Positions 26,605 to 34,494 of a stretch of DNA of 64,000 bases are shown here, in pieces; position 1 is the stretch's first letter, and each line of letters begins with the position of its first letter. The stretch is from Mucilaginibacter sp. GTDB taxonomy: Bacteria > Bacteroidota > Bacteroidia > Sphingobacteriales > Sphingobacteriaceae. A program made the translations under genes and the position numbers. The notes beneath the pieces were generated by a model that was given only the letters and a program-made list of their open reading frames with translations, ran no database searches and was not told where the DNA came from. Location of the stretch: contig NZ_JAQBOF010000027.1 in NCBI RefSeq assembly GCF_028288185.1, positions 1 to 64,000 of the forward strand, in the 5' to 3' direction.

Positions 26605-27089
26605 AAAGCTTACTAGAAAACAGATACGTATTTGAAACAACTGTCCGCAACGATCACAGTAATGTTTATGGTTTAAAATTGGAGGACTATTTCCTATCCA
26701 AAAAGAAACGTATTGCTCCTGAGATCTTGCGCTGTACGTCATGGGATAAAATCGAGTTTAATTTCAACGGCCCTTTTGCCCGGATTAATCCCGTTGTTGA
26801 CAACGGGGTATTTGTGTCTCCTGAAATGATATTTTATCGGCAGGCGGGACGTGATTTTTACGGCGAAGACGTAGAAACAGGAAAGCCAATTAAGGCAACC
26901 TTATTTGGACCAACAGACGAAAACGGCATAGTCATACCTGTATATGTCGAACTTAAAATTGCACGTTCCCGATTTAACAACATCAACGTTTTTAACTACC
27001 CTCCCTTTGGAGTGATTGAAAACTGGGATGCAGCAATCGATGCTAAGTGGAATAGTGTAGGGGAGCTGGTGAGAACCTATCACCTATAA
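26601..27089 (+). CDS. hypothetical protein of the excision/replication operon
   Basis: A 162-residue protein that I do not recognise. It is translationally coupled to the HTH gene by an ATGA overlap. Composition is mixed with many aromatic residues; the centre has NPVVDNGVFVSPEMIFYRQAG and the end NYPPFGVIENWDAAI. There is no signal peptide or membrane segment. Its position between excisionase-type genes and a replication protein suggests an element-maintenance role. A strong terminator follows at 27115-27152. Confidence 0.65.
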   Translation: MKSLLENRYVFETTVRNDHSNVYGLKLEDYFLSKKKRIAPEILRCTSWDKIEFNFNGPFARINPVVDNGVFVSPEMIFYRQAGRDFYGEDVETGKPIKATLFGPTDENGIVIPVYVELKIARSRFNNINVFNYPPFGVIENWDAAIDAKWNSVGELVRTYHL

Positions 27090-27114
27090 TACCAACGTTA
27101 GGATTTGTTTTAAT

Positions 27115-27155
27115 AAATCGGGCTGTATAATAACGATAGTACAGCCCGATTTTTA
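27115..27155 (+). terminator. rho-independent terminator
   Basis: AAATCGGGCTGTA (27115-27127) is exactly inverted at 27140-27152 with a 12-nt loop, and TTTTT follows. It closes the three-gene HTH operon. Confidence 0.9.
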
Positions 27156-27300
27156 TTCCTCATCTACTTTACCACTATCAAGGCGCATTTGATATAGTCG
27201 GTAAACTGTTTCTTAACCCCTGTATAAACGCGCCTTATTAGCTATTTACTATAATAATATAAAAAAGTACCTCTTAGAGGAACCTTAAAAACGACATAAT

Positions 27301-28236
27301 ATGTACGACACATTTAATTTTACATTGCCTCATACCTTCTTTGACTACGACCATATAAGGCACATTTTTGATACTAAGTTGGCGTTTAAGGTTGACAAAC
27401 GATATCTCAATGGTTCAGCTATAGTTGCTAATTATGAAAATTACGCATTTAGCTTATCAAAAAAACATTTAAGAGCTAATGGAAGCTTGACCAAGCTTTA
27501 CTATGGTAACAATGTGCAAAACTTAAACTACACGCAAATACAAGATGCTTTAATGCAATTTGAAACATTATTTGAAATACCTTTTGATGATGCCATTGTA
27601 AGTAGAATTGATGTGGCAACATCAATAAATTTAAGTAATCCAGTAAATATGTATTTAGATTTATTGGTTGCTCCATCGGGGTACAAAGCGTCGAACCTGA
27701 AAAATGAAACTAAGCGATATGAGAAAGGCAACGATACACTGAATTTTTATAACAAAGTGGCGGATATGCGAATTAAGGATACTTTAAGTTACAAAATCTA
27801 TAAAGCTGATTTTATTTTAAAATACGAAAGGCGATGCACTAAAAATTTACTCGATATTATAGATACTTCCGATTTGAAATTTAAAAATTTCTATACCTCT
27901 GAAGTTTATAAAAATTTAATTGAATACTGGTACAATGGCTATCAATCTGTGCTTAAACTTACTAACCCTCAACCAACCCAACTTAAATATAATTCCTTAA
28001 CAGATTTTAAACAATCATTAATAAACGAGGGCATCAAATCCCTAAATGGTGTTGAAGTGTTAAGTGAAAGCATCAATCAAATTAAGATCAACAAAAAGGT
28101 GCGGTATAGGATTAACGAATATCTTTATTCCCTACCTAAGTTAGCACCACTTAGCCCGATTTTGCAAAGAGAATTAGATAACAAGATACAAGGTATATAT
28201 AATAATGAGATGGCTTATTTAGAAGAGTTAAATTGA
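27301..28236 (+). CDS. phage/plasmid replication protein, gene II/X-like
   Basis: A 311-residue protein resembling the filamentous-phage replication initiator family (Phage_CRI, gpII/X). It shows LTKLYYGNNVQNLNYTQI and, after it, FDDAIVSRIDVATSINL with the conserved Arg-x-Asp, then LNFYNKVADMR and FILKYERRC. These proteins nick DNA to start rolling-circle replication. On an integrated island it would help the excised circle replicate, or be left from a phage-like ancestor. No relaxase or type IV secretion gene is visible. Family assignment is from remembered motifs, so moderate confidence. Confidence 0.6.
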   Translation: MYDTFNFTLPHTFFDYDHIRHIFDTKLAFKVDKRYLNGSAIVANYENYAFSLSKKHLRANGSLTKLYYGNNVQNLNYTQIQDALMQFETLFEIPFDDAIVSRIDVATSINLSNPVNMYLDLLVAPSGYKASNLKNETKRYEKGNDTLNFYNKVADMRIKDTLSYKIYKADFILKYERRCTKNLLDIIDTSDLKFKNFYTSEVYKNLIEYWYNGYQSVLKLTNPQPTQLKYNSLTDFKQSLINEGIKSLNGVEVLSESINQIKINKKVRYRINEYLYSLPKLAPLSPILQRELDNKIQGIYNNEMAYLEELN

Positions 28237-28383
28237 ACCCGGCAGAGAGTAGATACTATAATTATGTTATATTGCTTTTATACTGGAAATCCTACCGTAT
28301 AAGCTATAGTTTACATTAAGGCAATATTTTTTATTACTCCTGTAAAAAATAAGCTTACACAGCAGGAATCGCCTTAATAGAGA

Positions 28384-28746
28384 TTATTTAACAGCCTCCC
28401 ACACTAACCCGTTAGGTCTTCCATATTCTTCCATAATTAGTTGCTGCTGGCCCTTCAATAGCCGAAACTTTATATCTGAAGGATTTTCAAAACGGTCCGC
28501 CAACGTAGTGTCATTTTCGGATATGCACTGAATACTTAAACCATCACCAGTAAAAATAAATACTTTATAGTCGCCGACTTTAGAATAAAGCACCTTATAT
28601 GTTTTTCCGAGGTATGGATAAGTTACATGTGGGTTGGGGGACTGAGCCACACAAACCCAGTCCTTAACAAAGTTTTGTTCTGTAGGGCTTTTGCAGGCGA
28701 TTAACATACAGATTAGAAAGCCCAGAGAGATTTTATTTAGTTTCAT
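28384..28746 (-). CDS. small lipoprotein, unknown function (120 aa)
   Basis: The N-terminus has a lipoprotein signal (LGFLICMLIAC, lipobox ending at Cys18). The mature part is about 100 residues with no family I recognise. It is the last of three minus-strand genes with gaps of 3 and 10 nt, so it is part of an operon with a zinc-ribbon membrane protein and another lipoprotein. Likely periplasmic or outer-membrane anchored. Confidence 0.6.
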   Translation of the reverse strand: MKLNKISLGFLICMLIACKSPTEQNFVKDWVCVAQSPNPHVTYPYLGKTYKVLYSKVGDYKVFIFTGDGLSIQCISENDTTLADRFENPSDIKFRLLKGQQQLIMEEYGRPNGLVWEAVK

Positions 28747-28749
28747 GGC

Positions 28750-29100
28750 TTAATTGATCAAGCTAAAAAGCCAAATAATTACGAAAATCATTGCTATAAG
28801 TACCAAAAACGCCACCAGTCTTTTATTTTGCTTTGACGTTTCGATATCAGCAATTTTCTGATTGGCTACGCTATTTTTTTCTTCAAAATCATCCTCAGTA
28901 GCACCCTCACCTGGCTTGAATTCATAACCACATGAAAGACACGTAATAATTACATTTTTCGAGCCAGTATGACCATATAATAAACCTTGTGTTCCAAAAG
29001 CAAGGTTACCAATCACTGCACGTTTTTGATTGAAGGTTTCCCGATTAGCAGATAAAGATTGAGATTTGCAAATAGGGCAAAGTATAGGTTGTTGTTCCAT
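28750..29100 (-). CDS. zinc-ribbon protein with C-terminal membrane anchor (116 aa)
   Basis: Two Cys-x2-Cys pairs (CPICKSQ at residues 8-11 and CLSCGYEF near 54-57) form a zinc ribbon. The last 23 residues (LVAFLVLIAMIFVIIWLF) are a single membrane span. Function unknown; such proteins are often small hypothetical envelope proteins. It is the middle gene of the minus-strand trio at 28384-29548. Confidence 0.6.
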   Translation of the reverse strand: MEQQPILCPICKSQSLSANRETFNQKRAVIGNLAFGTQGLLYGHTGSKNVIITCLSCGYEFKPGEGATEDDFEEKNSVANQKIADIETSKQNKRLVAFLVLIAMIFVIIWLFSLIN

Positions 29101-29110
29101 AAACTTTTAA

Positions 29111-29548
29111 TTAATATGCTACTTCCAATGTGCCGCCATTCCCACTATTAGCGATAATTAATTTTGCATTACTACCATCAATGTTGCTTGAATAAAAGCC
29201 GGTTCCGTTTGTATCATGTTTAGTATCATCAACATTAAAGAATATAGTTTTTTGATCGGGTGAAAGTTTAACAAAGGTTGTATAGGAAACAAATAGCCCC
29301 GAAGGCAGACTAATACTGATTTTTTGCGGGTTACTTCCATCATAGTTAGCTACCCATATTTCGCAATAATAGGTACCCGATGAACCGCTTAACGGTAAGT
29401 TTTTAGTGTAAATAATTTTGTTTTGTTGTGTAATCGAAGTTGATGTAGTTGTTGCTGCGTCGGCAGATTTTTTACAGCTGATTTCAAATAAAATAATTGA
29501 TAGCGAAAAAGCAGTGAGTACAACTGTGGATAATAGAATTTTTTTCAT
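29111..29548 (-). CDS. lipoprotein with TolB/WD40-like repeat, short (145 aa)
   Basis: Lipoprotein-type signal ending FEISCKKS (Cys25). The mature part reads like one or two blades of a TolB/PD40 beta-propeller: IIYTKNLPLSG, IWVANYDGSNPQKISI, LSPDQKTIFFNVD, YSSNIDGSNAKLII. A complete propeller needs about 300 residues, so this is a truncated or minimal member. First gene of the minus-strand trio; divergent from the XRE regulator. Confidence 0.6.
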   Translation of the reverse strand: MKKILLSTVVLTAFSLSIILFEISCKKSADAATTTSTSITQQNKIIYTKNLPLSGSSGTYYCEIWVANYDGSNPQKISISLPSGLFVSYTTFVKLSPDQKTIFFNVDDTKHDTNGTGFYSSNIDGSNAKLIIANSGNGGTLEVAY

Positions 29549-29634
29549 TGTGTTGAGTTTGATTAAGTAAAATTAACACAGTAAATATATAAATACTATT
29601 AATAAGTATGAATTTATTAGTGGTAATATAAAAG

Positions 29635-29913
29635 ATGGGTATTGGCTTATTTTACTGTATGGCAGAAGATGGTAAAGAAGATAAGGTATCCTATAATCAG
29701 GAAGAATTAAAGAAGCTGGGAAACAGGATTAAAAATCTGCGCGTAAAGGCCGGGTTTACTAATTACGAATATTTCGCCTACAAACATGAAATACCACGTG
29801 CTCAATTTGGCAGATACGAACGAGGGGAGGATTTAAGATATACTAGTCTTTTAAAAGTTATTAAGGCCTTAGATATAACTATAAAAGAGTTTTTCAGTGA
29901 AGGATTTGATTAA
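29635..29913 (+). CDS. XRE-family transcriptional regulator (92 aa)
   Basis: A single Cro/CI-type helix-turn-helix (about residues 24-88): LGNRIKNLRVKAGFTNYEYF, HEIPRAQFGRYERGEDLRY, LLKVIKALDITIKEFF. ATG 29659 (MAEDGKED) could be the true start, since the first eight residues are hydrophobic and unusual for this family. It is divergent from the lipoprotein trio with 86 nt between and may regulate it. Orphan regulator with no visible toxin or antitoxin partner. Confidence 0.75.
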   Translation: MGIGLFYCMAEDGKEDKVSYNQEELKKLGNRIKNLRVKAGFTNYEYFAYKHEIPRAQFGRYERGEDLRYTSLLKVIKALDITIKEFFSEGFD

Positions 29914-30046
29914 ATTCGACTAATGAGCTTAAAGTGGCTAATTATTATTTTATAAATTCAAGCGCAAGTTTTTACACCCAGCTCACATGATATAATGTTT
30001 GTTTATCAACCTATACTTAGGACTATCCCCACATCTATATAATTTC

Positions 30047-30598
30047 ATGTTAACTATAGTAAAAGACGCAAAACAAATAAAAGACCTTATTGATATCTTG
30101 AAAATAAAATTATCAATCGTCAGTAAAGATCTATACGAAGTTATTTACCGTAGCCAAAACAATAAAGAAATCCCAATAGATATTTTTCTAACTGACAAGG
30201 ACCTTTGGTGGGGAAGTGTGAAGCTTGACGATGAAAATAAATATTTTAATCCATTTGGTTTAGTTATACCTAAAAAGGGTTCTTATGTAATAGGAGATTG
30301 TGAACTCAATTTTTCAGACCTTGATCACACGCTCGGTTTTTCAAGTCAATTTGGAAGTGATGAAAATGGAACTATATATTTACTACATAGTGGTAGATTC
30401 AGCGGAGTAAGCCGCGAAAAGTTTAATGATTATTGCCGTAATAAGCCAGTCGTAAAAAAAGAAGTTGAAGGGAAAAATAATCCTGAATATTATGTTATCG
30501 GCTCTCTGGAAGGGAATACAATAAGTACAGATATTTTTCACTTCGTCGATCTTGTTAAAAAGTTCAAGGAAGAAAATCGAGGGACTAAACAAGTATAA
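30047..30598 (+). CDS. hypothetical protein (183 aa)
   Basis: I do not recognise this protein. ATG 30047 is preferred to TTG 29999, which would add a 16-residue hydrophobic lead with no signal-peptide logic. It is soluble and mixed alpha/beta by composition, with FLTDKDLWWGSVKLDD and FSSQFGSDENGTIYLLHSG as notable segments. There is no catalytic motif that I can name. It lies between a regulator and the FRG-domain gene, as cargo of the island. Confidence 0.5.
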   Translation: MLTIVKDAKQIKDLIDILKIKLSIVSKDLYEVIYRSQNNKEIPIDIFLTDKDLWWGSVKLDDENKYFNPFGLVIPKKGSYVIGDCELNFSDLDHTLGFSSQFGSDENGTIYLLHSGRFSGVSREKFNDYCRNKPVVKKEVEGKNNPEYYVIGSLEGNTISTDIFHFVDLVKKFKEENRGTKQV

Positions 30599-30682
30599 AG
30601 AGGTTTGGGTCAATTTTGATTAGGCTGTTTAAAAATTCCTTGGTGAAAATGAAATAGTCGTTTATGCATTTATAGAGCCCGG

Positions 30683-30703
30683 CAGTAAAACGACGTTTTG
30701 CTG
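30683..30703. promoter_or_regulatory. imperfect palindrome upstream of the FRG gene
   Basis: CAGTAAAACGACGTTTTGCTG is symmetric except for a T/G pair. It lies 58 nt before the FRG start and could be an operator; no binding protein can be named. Confidence 0.3.
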
Positions 30704-30760
30704 TTCGTTTTTAGTAAATGACAGAACTTTCGTCTATCTTAAAAAGCGAATTAAAGCACT

Positions 30761-32290
30761 TTGGAAAAAACACTAATAGAGACCATACCACCTGTCGAGA
30801 ACTACACAACCATTGTTAATTCCTGTGCTGTCGCAGTCGCCCTTGCACGAAAATGGAAAGAGGAAGGCAAATATGATCTATTCAGGGGACAGGGTAGTAA
30901 TTGGAAACTCGTATCCAGTATTCACCGAGTTAAGGGTCAAAGAGGATACAATAAACATTTAAAGCGAAGCGATCTTTTATTTGGGTTTATGCAATTAAAC
31001 CCTGTTCTGAAAGATTATTGCAAGAATCAGGACCAGTTTATCGCTATCGCGCAACACTACGGTGTAGCGACAAATTTTATTGACTTTACGGAAGACCCAA
31101 TAATCGCCGCATGGTTCGCCACGCACTCCAAGGCAAATAAAATCGGTCAATATGCTTGCATCATTTGCGCGAAGCGAAAGGATTTTGAAGAAACGATGCT
31201 ATTTACCAAACCACTGCTTGATAAATATTATGTGAATGGGCACCAGCCGGAATTTGTAAGCATTGATGTCCATGATCTGTGGCGCCTGCAAGCTCAAAAA
31301 GGGCACTTTCTATATACGCCGTTTTCAGGCATTGAACATTATTATCCTTTCGACCGCATCCTTTTTCCTTACGACCAGCCTTTTGAAGCTATCAGGAAAG
31401 AATACATCTATCCACTTCAAAAGAGTATAATTGAAACTAACATTGACCATTTTCTTACTGCGGAACGCCGGAGCAGGAATATGGAGCGTATAATGAAATG
31501 GATAGGCGAAGAACGCACCAGCGTACTGCCAGAGAATGAAATAGGCAATTATACTTTGCCAAATGCTAGACCACATAACTCATGGCGCGGTCGCAAACTC
31601 AGGTCGTGGCTGAAGCCTTACCAGGAGCGCTGGGATGCAATAAGCCATGATCACTCGATCGAAGTGACTATACCATATCAGTTGGTCAGTAATGATTTTC
31701 AGGAGGATTTATCATCAACGATTCTAAACGTTTTACAAAAACATCAGAAATGCAGAAGTCATACGGGTCGTCTTATGTTACAACGGATTCAGCGACCATT
31801 CAATAAGAAAATGCAGACAGCAATTCAAACTGGTTGTGATTTGATTTGGCATGGTATGCGGAACCTGCCTTACACGGATGACCAGATCGCTATGTCTCTG
31901 GCAAATTTCATCTTGTTATACAATTTTTATAGCAAGGACCGGATGATGGAATCTGCTCACGATTGGATATTTGGGCGGACAGTGTACATTGTTATGACGG
32001 CCGATGACGGGAGTAATACTCATGCCTATGTAAACGGCTATCATATTCTACAAGCTGCACGGGAAAATATATTAGATATTTTGCGACCAGAGTACCGGGA
32101 TATATGTGCTGATAATCCTGTTGCCCTTACGCAACTGGTATTTGATCCCAGCTACCTGTTCCAGTTTGAGCGATTGCAGGAGTTATTTGCAACAGACGTG
32201 ATACCCAGCCAAACGCTATTAGAATTGACCAATGCAAATCCAGTCATCTATTTTAACCCGGCCTATTGCAAAATTTTTGGATTGGCCTAA
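30761..32290 (+). CDS. FRG-domain protein (509 aa)
   Basis: The N-terminal FRG domain is marked by YDLFRGQGSNWKLVSSIHR (Phe41-Arg42-Gly43) and QHYGVATNFIDFTEDPIIAA (about 110-128), the motif that names the family. FRG domains occur in defence islands and mobile elements and are suspected ADP-ribosyl-type or nucleotide-related enzymes; activity is not proven. The remaining 300 residues are unassigned. The only possible start is TTG 30761: an in-frame TAA lies at 30752-30754 and the first ATG would cut the FRG motif. Single cargo gene. Confidence 0.75.
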   Translation: MEKTLIETIPPVENYTTIVNSCAVAVALARKWKEEGKYDLFRGQGSNWKLVSSIHRVKGQRGYNKHLKRSDLLFGFMQLNPVLKDYCKNQDQFIAIAQHYGVATNFIDFTEDPIIAAWFATHSKANKIGQYACIICAKRKDFEETMLFTKPLLDKYYVNGHQPEFVSIDVHDLWRLQAQKGHFLYTPFSGIEHYYPFDRILFPYDQPFEAIRKEYIYPLQKSIIETNIDHFLTAERRSRNMERIMKWIGEERTSVLPENEIGNYTLPNARPHNSWRGRKLRSWLKPYQERWDAISHDHSIEVTIPYQLVSNDFQEDLSSTILNVLQKHQKCRSHTGRLMLQRIQRPFNKKMQTAIQTGCDLIWHGMRNLPYTDDQIAMSLANFILLYNFYSKDRMMESAHDWIFGRTVYIVMTADDGSNTHAYVNGYHILQAARENILDILRPEYRDICADNPVALTQLVFDPSYLFQFERLQELFATDVIPSQTLLELTNANPVIYFNPAYCKIFGLA

Positions 32291-32326
32291 CGACAGCCCG
32301 TATTCATGTCGCTTTTGGGATTTAGT

Positions 32327-32926
32327 TTAAAACGGAAATGTATGTTTCACCTTCATTACAGTAGTGGATGATACTCCAACAACTTTCGCAATTTCTCTGA
32401 TAGTCAAGTTTTTTTGTAGGTATTTCAATATTATTTTGGAGGTGTTTTTTTCCAAAAATTCCTTTTCGCTTTCATGCGCCCCCTGAGGTCTGCCTAATCT
32501 TCCTCCTTGTTGAACATACACCATACGACCGACAGCAGTGCGTTCCTTTATGTTGTCTAGTTCCATCTCATATAGCGAGGACATTACCGACGATATCATC
32601 TTCCAAATTGGGTTTTTGATGCCATTTGGCCGTGATTGTAGCCCTACGTTTCTTACAGTTACATTAATGCCTTGTGTATCCAACCAGTCTAATGTATTTA
32701 TTACATCGCCTGTATTGCGGCCTAATCGTGAAAACTCTTCGACAATCACCTCTGTTACTTTGCCTTCTTCAATAAGTTGCATCAACTTTGAACCTTGAGG
32801 TCTTTCCCGGAATGATATGTTACCCGAAACTTTATCAAGTAGGGTAAGATCATATTTGCCAGTATCATTATTAAACCTATTGCCGGTCTGACCAATAGTG
32901 CTTACTCGGTTGTATTTTATCCGCAT
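32327..32926 (-). CDS. serine recombinase (resolvase/invertase family)
   Basis: A 199-residue small serine recombinase. The catalytic serine is Ser9 in YNRVS. EEFSRLGRNTGDVINTLDWL and RNVGLQSRPNG carry the conserved arginines, followed by the long helix ELDNIKERTAVGR and a C-terminal HTH (LTIREIAKVVGVSSTTVMKV). It is probably a resolvase or invertase of the island or a captured transposon remnant. Two palindromic sites begin 4 nt upstream of its start codon (32930-33036), fitting res-type subsites or autoregulation. Confidence 0.85.
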   Translation of the reverse strand: MRIKYNRVSTIGQTGNRFNNDTGKYDLTLLDKVSGNISFRERPQGSKLMQLIEEGKVTEVIVEEFSRLGRNTGDVINTLDWLDTQGINVTVRNVGLQSRPNGIKNPIWKMISSVMSSLYEMELDNIKERTAVGRMVYVQQGGRLGRPQGAHESEKEFLEKNTSKIILKYLQKNLTIREIAKVVGVSSTTVMKVKHTFPF

Positions 32927-32929
32927 TGT

Positions 32930-32966
32930 TGTGTTAGTTTTATAGTGTGATTAAAACTAATACAAG
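32930..32966. promoter_or_regulatory. palindromic site 1 of the serine recombinase
   Basis: TTGTGTTAGTTTTA (32930-32943) is inverted with one mismatch at 32953-32966. The half-site is the same as in the perfect palindrome at 33001-33036, whose centre is about 70 bp away. Together they may form res-site subsites I and II. Confidence 0.6.
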
Positions 32967-33000
32967 AATGCGATTCTTGAAACGTGCGAGTGCACTTTTG

Positions 33001-33036
33001 TTGTGTTAGTTTTTATTATAATAAAAACTAACACAA
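33001..33036. promoter_or_regulatory. perfect 36-bp palindrome, site 2 of the serine recombinase
   Basis: TTGTGTTAGTTTTTATTA (33001-33018) is followed directly by its exact reverse complement (33019-33036) with no spacer. The length and symmetry fit a recombinase dimer site. Confidence 0.75.
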
Positions 33037-33118
33037 GTTTTTGAATGTGCCAAGTTGTGTTCAGGCCATAAAAATTGGACGATGATAAAATAACTTAAAA
33101 TGACATTTACCTTTTGAT

Positions 33119-33126
33119 TAGATTTG
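33119..33126 (+). promoter_or_regulatory. candidate -7 promoter box
   Basis: TAGATTTG fits TAnnTTTG and ends 3 nt before ATG 33130, so the transcript would be nearly leaderless if used. It would drive the small acidic genes that lead into the vsr operon. Confidence 0.35.
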
Positions 33127-33129
33127 TAT

Positions 33130-33396
33130 ATGAACTTATCATTGATACCCACGCATTCCGGACAAATTTGTAAAATTAAGTCTGACATTCCTGATATGGA
33201 AGAAGATGAGGTTTTTATAGTTTCAGAAGATCCGATTGACTTTGACAATGATGATGAAATCCTGGTAGTTGGACTTAAAGAGCTTCAACGCAATATAAAA
33301 AATCCTGATAAAGCCGAAAGATTAAGAGTTAGGAAAGATCAATTGGTAGTTATAGGCGATGATCTCGAATCATATATTCGGTCCTGGAATAACTAA
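33130..33396 (+). CDS. small acidic hypothetical protein (88 aa)
   Basis: Unrecognised protein, rich in Asp and Glu: IPTHSGQICKIKSDIPDMEE, then VFIVSEDPIDFDNDDE, and a basic C-terminal helix ending DLESYIRSWNN. ATG 33130 is preferred to TTG 33124. First of three short same-strand genes (gaps 22 and 9 nt) that end 28 nt before vsr, so the four could form one transcript. No known toxin/antitoxin signature. Confidence 0.55.
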   Translation: MNLSLIPTHSGQICKIKSDIPDMEEDEVFIVSEDPIDFDNDDEILVVGLKELQRNIKNPDKAERLRVRKDQLVVIGDDLESYIRSWNN

Positions 33397-33418
33397 TTGT
33401 ACCTTAAAAATATCTTGT

Positions 33419-33661
33419 ATGAGTTTTTGGAAAAAGTATGATTATGATTATCCGTCAGTTCTGACAATGGATGATGCCGAATTAATAATACTCCTGAATT
33501 CTTTAACCAGAGAAGAAATAACTGAGTGGCTAATTTGGAATGACCCCAACGGCATTTATGGTGATGAACAGTCACTCAAGGAGATGGGAAACATTATGTC
33601 GATAGAAGAAGGTCTTGAAATAATGCATCGTCATATCAAAGAAAACAGATTAATAAGTTAA
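33419..33661 (+). CDS. small acidic hypothetical protein (80 aa)
   Basis: Unrecognised; mostly helical by composition, with MDDAELIILLNSLTREEITE and ENRLIS at the end. The start at ATG 33419 is chosen because an upstream start at 33359 would overlap the preceding gene. Member of the three-gene acidic group. Confidence 0.5.
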   Translation: MSFWKKYDYDYPSVLTMDDAELIILLNSLTREEITEWLIWNDPNGIYGDEQSLKEMGNIMSIEEGLEIMHRHIKENRLIS

Positions 33662-33670
33662 AATGCAGTT

Positions 33671-33964
33671 ATGATAACTGAATTAAGGACACTGGATGAT
33701 GTAAAAGAATTTATCCTTCAGCTGATCGCTGAAGGATTGAATTATCATCCTGATGATGATTTTGAAAACTATGTTAATACAAAAACCGGCGGGCCGTCTT
33801 ATACTTGGGTGGAATCGAAGATAAGAAACCGGTTGAACGATCAGAGCTTTGAAACATGCGAAGCCGCCGGCACTAACATTTACGACATTTCCATGGAAAT
33901 ATTTTTAAAGGAGACCGGTCTCGATAAATATATTCCGCCGCCATCACAAGCACTGATAGAATAA
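33671..33964 (+). CDS. small acidic hypothetical protein (97 aa)
   Basis: Unrecognised; begins MITELRTLDDVKEFILQLIA and contains HPDDDFENYVN and YTWVESKIRNRLNDQ. It reads as a compact helical protein without membrane or signal segments. It ends 28 nt before vsr and may be cotranscribed with it. Confidence 0.5.
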   Translation: MITELRTLDDVKEFILQLIAEGLNYHPDDDFENYVNTKTGGPSYTWVESKIRNRLNDQSFETCEAAGTNIYDISMEIFLKETGLDKYIPPPSQALIE

Positions 33965-33992
33965 TGGCACCGTCGTTGCTGTAATCTTTTCA

Positions 33993-34421
33993 ATGGCCGA
34001 CGTTCACTCCAAAGAAACCCGAAGTTTCAATATGTCGCGTATCCAATGTAAGGATACCAAACCGGAAATGCTTGTGAGAAAATACCTTTTTTCCAAAGGA
34101 TTTCGTTATCGCCTTCATGATAAAAAACTTCCAGGAAAACCAGATTTAGTTTTGCCAATGTATAAAACCGCTATTTTTATTAATGGTTGTTTTTGGCATG
34201 GACATGATAATTGTAAAAAAGGTGGTGTCCCAAAAACTCGAACTGAATGGTGGCTTAAAAAAATAAATTTGAATAAAACCCGCGATGCTAACGTCATCAA
34301 AAAGCTTTCTGAGGTAGGTTGGAAAACCATTACTGTTTGGGAATGTGAATTAAAAGGCCTAATGTTAAAAAAAAACCTTGATAAAATTGCGGTAGACATT
34401 AAATCTGACAAAACTATATGA
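33993..34421 (+). CDS. vsr: very short patch repair endonuclease (DNA mismatch endonuclease)
   Basis: Nicks DNA 5' of the T in T:G mismatches that arise when 5-methylcytosine deaminates, protecting methylated sites from mutation. It is 142 residues long, near the E. coli length. RSFNMSRIQCKDTKPEMLVR is the typical start. Catalytic residues are in place: Asp51 in PGKPDLV, and INGCFWHGH with His69 and His71. It lies directly upstream of the fused C5 methyltransferase (74 nt gap), as expected for a system-dedicated repair gene. Confidence 0.93.
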   Translation: MADVHSKETRSFNMSRIQCKDTKPEMLVRKYLFSKGFRYRLHDKKLPGKPDLVLPMYKTAIFINGCFWHGHDNCKKGGVPKTRTEWWLKKINLNKTRDANVIKKLSEVGWKTITVWECELKGLMLKKNLDKIAVDIKSDKTI

Positions 34422-34494
34422 AAAGCTTGTTTAAAATTGACGTAGCTTTATATTTTTATATTAAAAAATAAGTAAAGAATTAGGATTTTTATAG

